Shown: piece by piece, positions 23,623-32,245 of the stretch
How the letters are laid out: each line of letters starts with the position of its first letter
How positions within the stretch are numbered: position 1 is the first letter of the stretch
Assembly: GCF_026339955.1 (NCBI RefSeq)
Contig: NZ_JAPEPW010000010.1
Span: forward strand, 1 to 46,049
Length of the DNA: 46,049 nt
Source of the DNA: Streptomyces sp. NBC_01549
GTDB lineage: Bacteria; Actinomycetota; Actinomycetes; Streptomycetales; Streptomycetaceae
Direction of reading: 5' to 3'
Position numbers and translations under genes: made by a program
Notes under the pieces: generated by a model
What the model was told of the DNA's origin: nothing
The model's input: only the letters and a program-made list of their open reading frames with translations
Database searches by the model: none

Positions 23623-26469
23623 ATGGGCGTGCCCGCCATCGATACTCAGGGTGGTCTGCTGAGCCGCCGCCGGGAGCTGGCCGCGCTGGAGCAGGTGCTG
23701 GCCACGGCGAGGGCGGGCAGTGGCGCGATCCTGGTCCTGCGCGGGGAGGCGGGTATCGGCAAGACGGCGTTGCTGGACTACGCCGCGGACCGGGCCGTCG
23801 GGTTCCGTACCGCCGGCGTCGCCGGCATCGAGTCGGAGATGGAGTTTCCGTTCGCGGGCCTCCACCGGCTCTGCGCGCCGATGCTGGGTCGGCTTCAAGA
23901 ACTGCCGGAACCGCAGCGCGATGCCTTGTCGGTCGCGTTCGGATTCCGGGAGGGCGAGGCGCCGAATCGGTTCCTGGTTGGCCAGGCCGCGCTCAATCTG
24001 CTGGCCGGCGCCGCCGAGGGTCAGCCGCTGGCCTGCCTCGTCGATGATGCGCAGTGGCTGGACGAGGGGTCCATGCAGGTGCTGTCGTTCGTGGCCCGGC
24101 GGTTGATGGCCGAACCGATAGCTTTGATCTTCACCTTGCGAGAGCCTGAAGACCATCTGGCGCTGGCCGGTCTGCCGGAACTGATCGTCGAGGGTCTCAG
24201 CGAGCCCGACGCGCGGGCCCTGCTGACCGCGGCCGTTCGCGTGCCGCTCGACCCGGTGGTAAGGGACCGGATCGTCGCCGAGGCCCACGGCAACCCGATG
24301 GCCCTGCTGCAGCTGCCACGCGCACCTGCGGAGCTGGCGGGCGGTTTCTGGCTCCCTGGCCGGTGCCCCCTGGCGAGCCGCATCGAGAGCGTCTTCTACC
24401 AGCAGTTCCGATCACTTCCGCAGGACAGCCGGCGTCTCCTGCTGACCGCCGCAGCAGAGCCGACCGGCGACGCCGGACTGTTGTGGCGCGCGGCGGGTCT
24501 GCAAGAGATCTCGGTGGACGCCGCAGCGCCGGCCGAGGCCGCGGGACTGGTCGAGTTCGGCACCAGGGTTCGGTTCCACCACCCTTTGGTGCGCTCGGCC
24601 ATCTACCGCAGGACGCCGGCGCCGGATCGCCGGGCGGCGCACCGGGCACTGGCGGAGGCCACCGATCCCCACCTCGATCCTGATCGCAGGGCGTGGCATC
24701 GCGCTCACGCCGCCACCCAGCCCGACGAGGGCGTCGCCGTCGAGCTGGAGCGCTCAGCCGGCCGGGCGCAGGGCAGGGGCGGAGCCGCCGCGGCAGCCTC
24801 CTTCCTGCGGCGGGCGGCGGAAGTGACACCCGACCCCGCACACCGCGTCACCCGTGCCCTGGCCGCGGCTCAGGCCCAGATCGAAGCCGGCGGGGCCGAC
24901 CAGGCCTGCACCATGCTGGCGGCCGCGGAGGCCGGCCCGCTCGACGACCTGCAGCGTGCCCGGCTCGAGCGGCTGCGAGCCCGGCTGGTCTTCTCCCGGC
25001 TGCGAGGCAGCGACGCACCCCGGCTTCTGCTCGACGCCGCGCACCGGCTGGCGCCTCTGGACACAGCCCTCGCCCGTGACACCCTGCTGGAAGCGTTCGG
25101 CGCGGCGATCTTCACCGGCCGTCTGAGCACGGGAGCCGGGCAGCGAGAGGTGGCCGAGGCAGTCCGTGCCGGACCGCCGTCCCCGACGCCACCGCGGATG
25201 GTCGATGTGCTCCTGGACAGCATGACCAGCCTGGTCATCGACGGCTACCCCGCCAGCGTCGACGCTCTCAGGCGGGCACTGCGCCTCGTACGGCAGGAGC
25301 CGGCGTCCGACGCGACGGATGCGGACAAGCGCTGGCTGTGGCTGGCGTCCCGGGTTACGCCCGAGCCTCTCGCGCCGGAGTTGTGGGACGACGAAGCGTG
25401 GCATGAACTGGCGACCGGCGCTGTCAGTACCGCCCGCGAAGCGGGGGCGCTCGCCGTCCTCCCGATGGCGCTGACCTACCAGGCGGCATTCTGCGTACAT
25501 GCCGGGAATTTCGATACCGCAGAGGCTCTGATCGACGAAGCGACGGCGATCTCGGAGGCAACGGGCGGCGTACCCATGATGTACACGTCGCTCGTGCTCG
25601 CCGCCTGGCGAGCACAGGAATCCCACGCACTGGACCTCATCGAGGCCACCGTCAACGAGGTGTGCGCCCGGGGTGAGGGGCGCTCGCTGGCTGTGGCCGA
25701 GTACGCGACCGCACTGCTGTACAACGGCCTCGGCCGCTACGACGCCGCGCTGGCAGCCGCGACGCGCGCATGCGAGTTCGAGGATCTGGGCTTCTACGGG
25801 TGGGCACTGATCGAACTGATCGAGGCCGCCGCCCGCAGCGGGCAGCCGGAAGCCGGCTCGGCGGCCCTGGACAAACTCACCGAACGCACACACGCGAGCA
25901 AAACTGAGTGGGCCCTGGGAGTAGATGCCTGCTCGCGCGCGCTGATGAGCGACGACCAGGCTGTCGACACGCTCTACCAGGAGGCGATCGAGCATCTCGG
26001 ACGCTGCCGGATCGCTGTCCACCTGGCCCGCGCCCGTCTGTTGTACGGCGAGTGGCTGCGTCGTCAGAACCGCCGCCGGGAAAGCCGGGCTCAACTGCGT
26101 CCCGCCTACGAGGCGTTCCACCGGTTCGGAGCCGACGGCTTCGCCGAGCGCGCCCGCAAGGAGCTTCTGGCGACCGGAGAAACCCCACGCACGCAGACGA
26201 CGGGCAACCTCGCCCAACTCACGAGCCAGGAAGCCCAAATCGCCGGGCTGGCCAAAGACGGCCACACCAACCAGGAGATCGCTGCCCAGCTGTTCCTCAG
26301 TCCACGCACGGTGGAATGGCACCTCGGCAACGTGTTCACCAAACTCGGGGTCAGCTCTCGCAGACACCTCCGCTCAGAGCTGTCTCCCGCGAAACCGACG
26401 ACGCCGATTACCAGCAGCGGACGCAGCGGCCCGAAAACTCCCCACAAGACGGCAGAACGAAAGGCATGA
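23623..26469 (+). CDS. LAL-type LuxR-family regulator with AAA ATPase domain
   Basis: A 948-residue large ATP-binding LuxR regulator. An N-terminal ATPase domain shows Walker A in LRGEAGIGKTALLDYA (about residue 38-50) and Walker B-like ACLVDDAQWLDEGS near 135. A long helical repeat region follows (about 280-860) without other motifs. The LuxR helix-turn-helix is at about 875-935: LTSQEAQIAGLAKDGHTNQE, IAAQLFLSPRTVEWHLGNVF, TKLGV. ATG 23623 has GGGAG upstream. Size and order match LAL activators of streptomycete catabolic and biosynthetic clusters. It is the nearest regulator to epoxide hydrolase 2, which it faces divergently. A strong hairpin ends it at 26568-26607. Confidence 0.93.
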   Translation: MGVPAIDTQGGLLSRRRELAALEQVLATARAGSGAILVLRGEAGIGKTALLDYAADRAVGFRTAGVAGIESEMEFPFAGLHRLCAPMLGRLQELPEPQRDALSVAFGFREGEAPNRFLVGQAALNLLAGAAEGQPLACLVDDAQWLDEGSMQVLSFVARRLMAEPIALIFTLREPEDHLALAGLPELIVEGLSEPDARALLTAAVRVPLDPVVRDRIVAEAHGNPMALLQLPRAPAELAGGFWLPGRCPLASRIESVFYQQFRSLPQDSRRLLLTAAAEPTGDAGLLWRAAGLQEISVDAAAPAEAAGLVEFGTRVRFHHPLVRSAIYRRTPAPDRRAAHRALAEATDPHLDPDRRAWHRAHAATQPDEGVAVELERSAGRAQGRGGAAAAASFLRRAAEVTPDPAHRVTRALAAAQAQIEAGGADQACTMLAAAEAGPLDDLQRARLERLRARLVFSRLRGSDAPRLLLDAAHRLAPLDTALARDTLLEAFGAAIFTGRLSTGAGQREVAEAVRAGPPSPTPPRMVDVLLDSMTSLVIDGYPASVDALRRALRLVRQEPASDATDADKRWLWLASRVTPEPLAPELWDDEAWHELATGAVSTAREAGALAVLPMALTYQAAFCVHAGNFDTAEALIDEATAISEATGGVPMMYTSLVLAAWRAQESHALDLIEATVNEVCARGEGRSLAVAEYATALLYNGLGRYDAALAAATRACEFEDLGFYGWALIELIEAAARSGQPEAGSAALDKLTERTHASKTEWALGVDACSRALMSDDQAVDTLYQEAIEHLGRCRIAVHLARARLLYGEWLRRQNRRRESRAQLRPAYEAFHRFGADGFAERARKELLATGETPRTQTTGNLAQLTSQEAQIAGLAKDGHTNQEIAAQLFLSPRTVEWHLGNVFTKLGVSSRRHLRSELSPAKPTTPITSSGRSGPKTPHKTAERKA

Positions 26470-26567
26470 GGTCCGGCGCTTCACCGAAACCGACGGCTTC
26501 TGGTCCGATGAGGAGGGCCGTCGTGGGCGCGCCGCGGCAAGGCAGCGGCGGCATCCGGCTCCTCACC

Positions 26568-26607
26568 GCAGCAGGGGCGCCGGCGGTGTGCGGGCGCCCC
26601 CTGCTGC
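26568..26607 (+). terminator. Hairpin terminator after the LAL regulator
   Basis: GCAGCAGGGGCGCC pairs with GGCGCCCC(C)TGCTGC, one bulged base, about 100 bases past the stop. Confidence 0.75.
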
Positions 26608-26634
26608 CTGGTGTCAGTGCCCGGCCATTAGCGT

Positions 26635-28083
26635 GTGCGCTTGACCCGACTCCTGCAGACCTACTCCTACTTACGGCCTTCGGCCGTGCGCGATTCCACG
26701 GCCGGACGCACCCTCGCGCTGGAGACCTCCGGCGGTGCCACCCCGGCCGGAGAGGTGGCCAACCCCCGGTTCTTCAGCGGGTTCCTGACCGCACCGGCCG
26801 CCGCGGCGACGGCGCTGCTCGCGGTCGCCGACGTGGCCGCCGCCCGCTACTACCGGCCGAGCGCCAATGCCTCGCTCGACCCGGTGGTGACGGCCGACGG
26901 CGACCGGCTGCGGCTTGAGTCCTTCTCCGGCTGCTGCGGTGTCTATGCCCGGCTCGACGTTCTCGCGTCCGGCCTGGACGGTGACGACGTCGGGCACGGC
27001 ACCACGAACGTGGACGTCAACCTGCCGCTGCGGCGGGCGCTGGCCGGCCTCGGCGGGCTCGACCCCCTCCATCTGGCCGTCGGGCCCGAGGAGTTGACGG
27101 TCAAGACCTTCGACGGCGAGTTCGCGGAGAAGAAGGTTCCGCTGCCGGAGCGCTGGCTGCGCGGCTTCGCCGAGGCCCAGGCACTCGCGGCGGGCTTGGC
27201 CCTTCGGGCCGAAGTGCCCGCCGTGGAGGCGGCCGCCGTGCTGCGGGCGCTGCCCCGGCCCACCCGCAGGCCCGATGCCCGTACGAGCCGCTGGGTGGTG
27301 CCCGCGGGCCGCACCCTGCGTCCCACGACCAGGCCGGCGCCGGGTGCCGTGTGCCTGCCCGGCCCCGAGCGGCTGCTGACCCTGCAGACGGTACTGCGGC
27401 ACGCGACGACCGTACGGGTGTACGCGCCGACCGCCCCGGCTGCCGCGGACGGGGCCGCCGCCGTCGCCTGGGAGGTCGAACTGCCGGGAATGCGGCTGAC
27501 GTTGATGCTCTCCCAGAGTGCCTCACGCGGCTTCTCCGGCGAAGGCGCAGTGCTGCACGACCTCGCCACCGGCCGCGCGGCGGCGGACGCGGAACGGGTC
27601 GCCGAACTGCTGGCCTGGGAACCGAGGATCGATGTCGCCGAGCTGTCCCGGCAGGCCGGTCTGCCGGCCTGCCGGGTGCGCGCCGCGCTGACCATGCTGG
27701 GGACGTCCGGCCAGATCGGCTACGACCTCGCCGAGGAGGCGTACTTTCACCGCCACCTGCCCTAGCGCGCGGGCGCCGCTGAGACGCGCAACCCCCGGCT
27801 GCGCGGGGCGCGGGCGCTCGTCGCGGACGGGGCGGTGCGGCTCGAAGGACCGCTGGCCCGGGTCGGGAAGGGCGACGACGCTCATGTGGTCCGCACCGAC
27901 GACGAGTCGGGACAGTTGAGCTGCACCTGTTTCTGGTGGGCGAAGTACCGGGGCGGACGCGGCCCCTGCAAGCACGTGCTCGCGGTGGGCATGGTGCGCG
28001 GCACGGCGGCGGACACGGAAGCGGCCGCTGCCGCGGAAGCCACAGCGCCGGCGACCACGGCACGATCGGAGACGGCACGATGA
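26635..28083 (+). pseudogene. SWIM zinc-finger protein interrupted by an amber codon
   Basis: One continuous frame starts at GTG 26635, has TAG at 27763-27765, and goes on without frameshift to 28083. Before the stop it reads RFFSGFLT, ESFSGCCGVYARLDVL, HGTTNVDVNLPL, LAVGPEELTVKTFDGE, FSGEGAVL and ends YFHRHLP. After it, NPRLRGARALVADGAVRLEG leads to the SWIM zinc motif CTCFWWAKYRGGRGPCKH (CxC...CxH). Family members read through this point with tyrosine, so one TAC-to-TAG-like change explains the break. The last codon overlaps the DUF6493 gene (ATGA), as in the usual SWIM/DUF6493 operon. Without readthrough the zinc finger is lost. Confidence 0.8.
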
Positions 28084-29405
28084 CACTGGTCCACCTCGCA
28101 AAAGCCGGCGACGTCGAAGGAGTGCTCCGGGAACTCGGCGCCCTGACGCCAAACGAGCGCGCGGCGCAGGCCGAGGCCCTGGAGGCCCGGCGCGCGCCGA
28201 TGCGGGCCGGCTGGTACCACGTCCCCGAGGAGGAGAAGGCCGCCCAGCTCGCCGCCGAACTCGGCTGCCGGACCGACCCCGTGGCCGCGGCCGACTGGAT
28301 CCTGCGGCCCGAGAACGACAGGAACGCCATCCGCCTGCCCCTCGGCGGCGCCTGGATGCTCGAGGTGGTGAACCTCCATCCCGTCGCCTGGCGGGCCGAG
28401 TTGGCCGCACAGCTCGCCGATCGGTCGACGCCCGGGAACAGCGTCAGGTCCGACCTCGTCGAACATCTCGTCCTCGACACGGGCTGCCCCGTCCCGACCT
28501 CCGACGGGTTCATCGACAGCTGGCTGCGCTGGCAGAGGGAGCGCGACTTCACCGCCCGCCTCAAATTCAACGCCTTCTCCCCGGCCGGGGAGCTGCTGAG
28601 GGCGCGCCTGGCCGAGGTGGTCGACATCATCAAGGCCGACGCGCAGCCGTTCCTGCTGGCCGTGCCGACCGACGCCACGGGTGCGCTGGACGCCGCCGTA
28701 CTCGTGAGGCGTCTGTCGGTGCTCGACGGGCTGGGCATCACGCCCGCGCCGGTCGACCTGGCCCAGGCACTGCTGCGCGTCACCCCGACCGCGGACGCGA
28801 AGGTGCTGGGCGCGGCCGGGCGGCTCGGGTCCGACGCCGGGCCCCGGCTGTCGCGGTGGCTGCGCGAGGGCGGTCTGCCGCACTGGGAATCCGGTCCCGC
28901 GAACTGGCCCGACGCCCACTCGGGTGTGCACCTGGCGGACTGGGTGAGCCACATTCGCCCCGAGCCGGCCCCCGGTCCCTCGCTGCTCCCGCCCGCCAAG
29001 GCCCTGATCGGGCCGTACCGGAAGAGCGGTCTCTGCGACCCGATGGTCCCCTTCTGGCTCGCCCAGCTGCCACACCACCGCGAACTCGTGCTGACCCGCG
29101 ACTACTTCAGGTACCGCGTGTCCATGCGGGGCTGGGCCCACGCCCTGCCGCTCGCCGCGGAGTCCGGCGGCCCGGCAGGATTCGCGCTGCACCTGGCACT
29201 GGCGTACACCCTCACCTACGACCAGCAGGGCGAACGCGACGCGGCGGTGGACGCGCTGCTCGTGCTCGCCGCGCGGGGGCAGCTGGACACCGAGCTGCTC
29301 GGACAGCAGCTGGCCGGGATGCTGCGTGGCAGGGGGATCGAGGCGAACCGGGTGACCGCCTCCCTGCGTACGGCGGCTGCCTTTGCCGTCGGCCGGGAGC
29401 ACCAG
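28080..29405 (+). pseudogene. DUF6493-family protein, truncated and fused to foreign sequence
   Basis: The ATG at 28080 overlaps the SWIM stop. About 440 residues of the N-terminal part are present: VHLAKAGDVEGVLRELGALT, then MRAGWYHVPEEEKAAQLAAE, HPVAWRAELAAQLADR, LVEHLVLDTGCPVP and QQGERDAAVDALLVLAARG, ending around RTAAAFAVGREHQQ. These proteins are normally much longer and work with SWIM partners, role unknown. From about 29405 the reading frame stays open but becomes unrelated, then enters a peroxiredoxin tail at 29695. The stop is only at 30071, so a 663-residue chimeric product could be made. Confidence 0.75.
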
Positions 29406-29694
29406 CAGCGTGTTGGCGGTGCACGGCTCGGGAATGGGGCCCGGCAGAAGGCACCGATATCCACCGCGGCCTGGACAGCCAGGTCCTCGATCTGCCGTTC
29501 GCCGATCACCGGCCCGCAGCGGCGCATCAGCGCCGCCGGCGCGGTGTCGAACGAAGAGCACGTCGGCTCCAGGACCGCGTCAGGCGAAGTCCCGGCGGCG
29601 GCCCACCGGGACCGCGAGCAGGTACAGCGGCGGCAGGAGCGCGGCTGCGCACACCGTCCACAGGGCCGCGTGCGCGTCCGGTCTTTGAAGCCAT
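29406..29694. other. Filler between DUF6493 and peroxiredoxin fragments
   Basis: The plus frame here is low-complexity. On the minus strand there are protein-like bits: LPPLYLLAVPVGRRRDFA at about 29585-29640, which looks like the end of a membrane protein, and MRRCGPVIGERQIEDLAVQA near 29500. The segment therefore seems stitched from at least two other genes in reverse orientation. Confidence 0.4.
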
Positions 29695-30071
29695 CTTGCG
29701 ACGGCTGGGCCGACATCCCGGGCGCCATCGGCTGCACGCTGGAAAACCGGCTGTTCAGGGACGCGTACGACGACTTCCGCGCGGCGGGCGCCGAGGTGCG
29801 CGGCGTGAGCACTCAACGTCCGGACGAGCAGCAGGTGTTCGCGGTCGAGGAGGGCATCCCCTTCACCCTGCTCTCAGACGTCGACCTGCGCCTCGCCGCC
29901 GCTCTGCGGCTACCGGTGTTCCGTGCCGGGCAGGCACTGCGGCTGAAGCGGGCGGTGCTGGTGGTGGACCGCGAACGCGTGGTGCGCCAGGCGCGCTTCC
30001 CGGTGACGGACATCCCGGGGGCAGTGCGCGAGGCGCTGGCGGTGGTACGGCGGGTGGCGGCGGGGCGCTGA
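29695..30071 (+). pseudogene. Peroxiredoxin (AhpC/TSA) C-terminal fragment
   Basis: The frame reads IPGAIGCTLENRLFRDAYDD, FRAAGAEVRGVSTQRPDEQQ, then VEEGIPFTLLSDVDLRLAAA, and ends VREALAVVRRVAAGR. GCTLExxxFRDxYxxFxxxG and GVSxxxxxxQxxFxxxxxIPFxLLSD are thioredoxin-fold peroxiredoxin hallmarks. The N-terminal strand and start are absent. It is in frame with the DUF6493 fragment upstream. The GCT cysteine may be the peroxidatic residue. Confidence 0.75.
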
Positions 30072-30172
30072 AGGGGGCGGGCGCGGGGACGGCCCCGGGC
30101 ATGCCCGCCGAGTCCGTCACGGCGACAGCCGCTCCCACCCCGCCAGCCGTCCCCCGGAGTTGCTCCGTACCT

Positions 30173-30505
30173 GACGGAGCCTGCCGTGCCGTGGCAGCCT
30201 GGCTCACTCCTGCCCTGACCACCGACCATGTGGCCCGTGCTCTCCAGCGAGCCAAAGCGCCGACTCTCCTCATCGGCGGTAGCGCCGACAAGCTGTGGGA
30301 TTCACGGATCGCCGAGTCCCTACGGCACGACGTCCTGGAGGTTCCCTCAGCGGATCACGCCCTGGAGCTCGCGGACGACGCCGCGGGATCCGTTGATGTA
30401 TCGCAGCAAGCCGTCTCACGGCTGGACCGCTTCATCGGCTCTCTCGGGTGTGAGAAATCACTGGACAAGACCGCCCGGACAGACGGGGAACTGGGATGCC
30501 GGTGA
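30173..30505 (+). pseudogene. Alpha/beta hydrolase C-terminal fragment
   Basis: One frame reads AWLTPALTTDHVARALQRAK, APTLLIGGSADKLWD and LEVPSADHALELADDAAGSV, then RLDRFIGSL. The APTLLIGGxAD strand with acid residue and the ADHxLE histidine are the last third of an alpha/beta hydrolase. The nucleophile region and start are missing. Confidence 0.65.
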
Positions 30506-30615
30506 CCTTGACCGCCTTGACCGCCTTGGCGAACTCGGCGTCGACCCGCTCCTGCCGAGCGCGCGGCCGGGTTCGCCGGTCCGCGTGCGCGACGATTTCA
30601 GCCACGGGCGCGAGG

Positions 30616-31191
30616 TCAGCGTTCCCCCTCGGCGTCACTGCTCGCCGTGCCGGTCAGGATCGCGCTTGCGACAACGTCGAAGAGGTGATCGGCGCGTGGC
30701 GCGAGCGAGCGTTGATCGCCGAGCCAAGCGAGCGCCTCTACCAGCGCGAACAGATCGACGCCGTCGATGTCGGTCCGCGCCATGCCCGCGGCCTGGGCGC
30801 GGGTGAGGAGCCGCGCACCGGCCGCGCGCAGAGTGACGCACGAAGCGTGGAGTGCGGACTCGGTGTCCTCGATGGCGGCTGCCATCAGCACGACCGCGCC
30901 CCGATACTCGGTTGTCCACGCGACGCAGTCGCGTAGCCACGTGACGAGGGCATCGCCGGGCGAGCTGGACGTTTCGAGGGCGCCTGCCTTAGCGGTCAGC
31001 TCGTCGAAGCTCGTATGGAGCAGGGCATCGAGCAGCGCCTCGCGCGTCGGGAAGTGACGCAGCAGCGTCGCGAGTCCGACATCGGCCCTGCGCGCGATGT
31101 CGCGCAGTGACACGTCGACGCCTTGCTCGGCGATGGCGGTGCCCGCTACTGCGAGCAGGTGATCGCGGTTCTTCTTGGCGTCGGCCCGCAT
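30616..31191 (-). CDS. TetR-family regulator, divergent from VOC gene
   Basis: A 191-residue regulator. The helix-turn-helix is at residues about 8-52: NRDHLLAVAGTAIAEQGVDV, SLRDIARRADVGLATLLRHF with recognition helix GLATLLRHF. The rest is a helical effector domain ending TASSDAEGER. ATG 31191 has GGGGGA 4 bases upstream. Its upstream region holds three 21-bp-spaced palindromes, so autorepression and repression of the divergent VOC gene is the expected arrangement. Confidence 0.92.
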   Translation of the reverse strand: MRADAKKNRDHLLAVAGTAIAEQGVDVSLRDIARRADVGLATLLRHFPTREALLDALLHTSFDELTAKAGALETSSSPGDALVTWLRDCVAWTTEYRGAVVLMAAAIEDTESALHASCVTLRAAGARLLTRAQAAGMARTDIDGVDLFALVEALAWLGDQRSLAPRADHLFDVVASAILTGTASSDAEGER

Positions 31192-31209
31192 CTGTCCCCC
31201 TTGACTATT

Positions 31210-31266
31210 CGGATCGGTGGTCCATATATTCGGATCAGTGGTCCGATTATATGGATCGCCGATCCG
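31210..31266. promoter_or_regulatory. Three phased 15-bp palindromic operators (21-bp repeats)
   Basis: CGGATCGGTGGTCCA (31210-31224), CGGATCAGTGGTCCG (31231-31245) and TGGATCGCCGATCCG (31252-31266) are related palindromes whose centres are exactly 21 bp apart, two helical turns. The 6-bp spacers are AT-rich (TATATT, ATTATA), suited to -10 boxes. They lie between the TetR start (31191) and the VOC start (31435). Confidence 0.8.
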
Positions 31267-31434
31267 AATAAGCCTATCCCGCGCCGCTGGCGGCGGACGA
31301 GTCCCCCTCCGGCCGTCACCGCCGTCCGCCGCAGCAGCCGGGGGCGACGAGGCACCCCGGCTGCGACCACTACCTGTCGAACCGGTGACGCATTGGGCGT
31401 AATCCATCGACGTCAAGAAGCAAGGACACCCCCC

Positions 31435-31905
31435 ATGAATCTGAAGCTCGAAATGATCGTGCTGCCCGTCTCCGACATCGACCGGGCCAAGGCCTTCTAC
31501 GAGAAGGTCGGATTCCGCCTGGACGTCGACTACACGGCCAGCGAGGACGTCCGGGTGGTGCACTTCACGCCGCCCGGCTCCGAGTGCTCGATCATCTTCG
31601 GCGAGGGGATGACACCCATCGCACCCGGCTCGTTCCAGGGTCTGTACCTCATCGTCTCCGACATCGAGGAGGCCCGCGCGGAGCTCACCGGCCGCGGCAT
31701 CGAGGTCAGCGAGATCTTTCACGACGCAGGCGGCCTCTTCCACGGCCACGAGGGCGGGGACGTCACCCACCGCGGCCCCGGCCAGGAGCGGCGGGCCGGC
31801 CTGCACCCCGAGCGCACCTCCTACGGCTCCTTCCTCACCTTCAGCGACCCGGACGGCAACGGCTGGGTGCTCCAGGAAATCTCGCAGCGCCTCCCCGGCC
31901 GCTGA
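31435..31905 (+). CDS. VOC (glyoxalase/bleomycin-resistance fold) protein
   Basis: A 156-residue vicinal-oxygen-chelate protein with two beta-alpha-beta-beta-beta modules: LEMIVLPVSDIDRAKAFYEK starts the first and LYLIVSDIEEARAELTGRGI the second, with FLTFSDPDGNGWVLQEI as the final strand and its metal-side glutamate. Such proteins bind or convert small electrophiles, antibiotics or aromatic compounds. ATG 31435 has AAGGA 8 bases upstream. The divergent TetR and the triple operator show that expression is inducible. The middle contains an unusual HGHEGGDVTHRGPGQERR loop. Substrate unknown. Confidence 0.9.
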   Translation: MNLKLEMIVLPVSDIDRAKAFYEKVGFRLDVDYTASEDVRVVHFTPPGSECSIIFGEGMTPIAPGSFQGLYLIVSDIEEARAELTGRGIEVSEIFHDAGGLFHGHEGGDVTHRGPGQERRAGLHPERTSYGSFLTFSDPDGNGWVLQEISQRLPGR

Positions 31906-32185
31906 CAACCCCGCAAGTCACCGTCCAAGGGCTGCTACGGGCCGCGTCCGGCCCGGATGGCAGCCGGTCCGACCCAGCGGTTCCCGCGGTCCGGGCCGAA
32001 GGCCGGCACCACACCGCAGGGCGAGGGCAAGGGTGCTCTCCGCTGCCCGGCGGCCACGGGGCCGCGCCGGCCGAGCGGGCGCCGAGAGATGGCTTTGCCG
32101 CCGGGGCCGTCCGGCGGCGGGGAACGGCAAGCGCGGTCGGCAATGGGCTGCGGCCGCCGGAGTGTCCGGCCGAGTCACGGAAGCA

Positions 32186-32245
32186 ATGAGGGACGAAACA
32201 GTGAGGAACGCGGCAGTGAGGAACGTAGCAGTGAGGAACGAGACA
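32186..32245 (+). repeat. Four tandem 15-bp units, each carrying a start codon
   Basis: ATGAGGGACGAAACA is followed by three units of GTGAGGAAC plus six variable bases (starts at 32186, 32201, 32216 and 32231). All are in frame with the oxidoreductase and encode (M/V)RxxxVRNxxVRNxxVRNxx. Each unit also has GAGGAAC about 8 bases before the next GTG, i.e. a ribosome-binding site. Translation could begin at any of the four. Confidence 0.85.

Noticed and set aside
24754..26367. 537-residue minus frame inside the LAL regulator
   Set aside because: Shadow of the LAL coding sequence; no ribosome-binding site and no domain.
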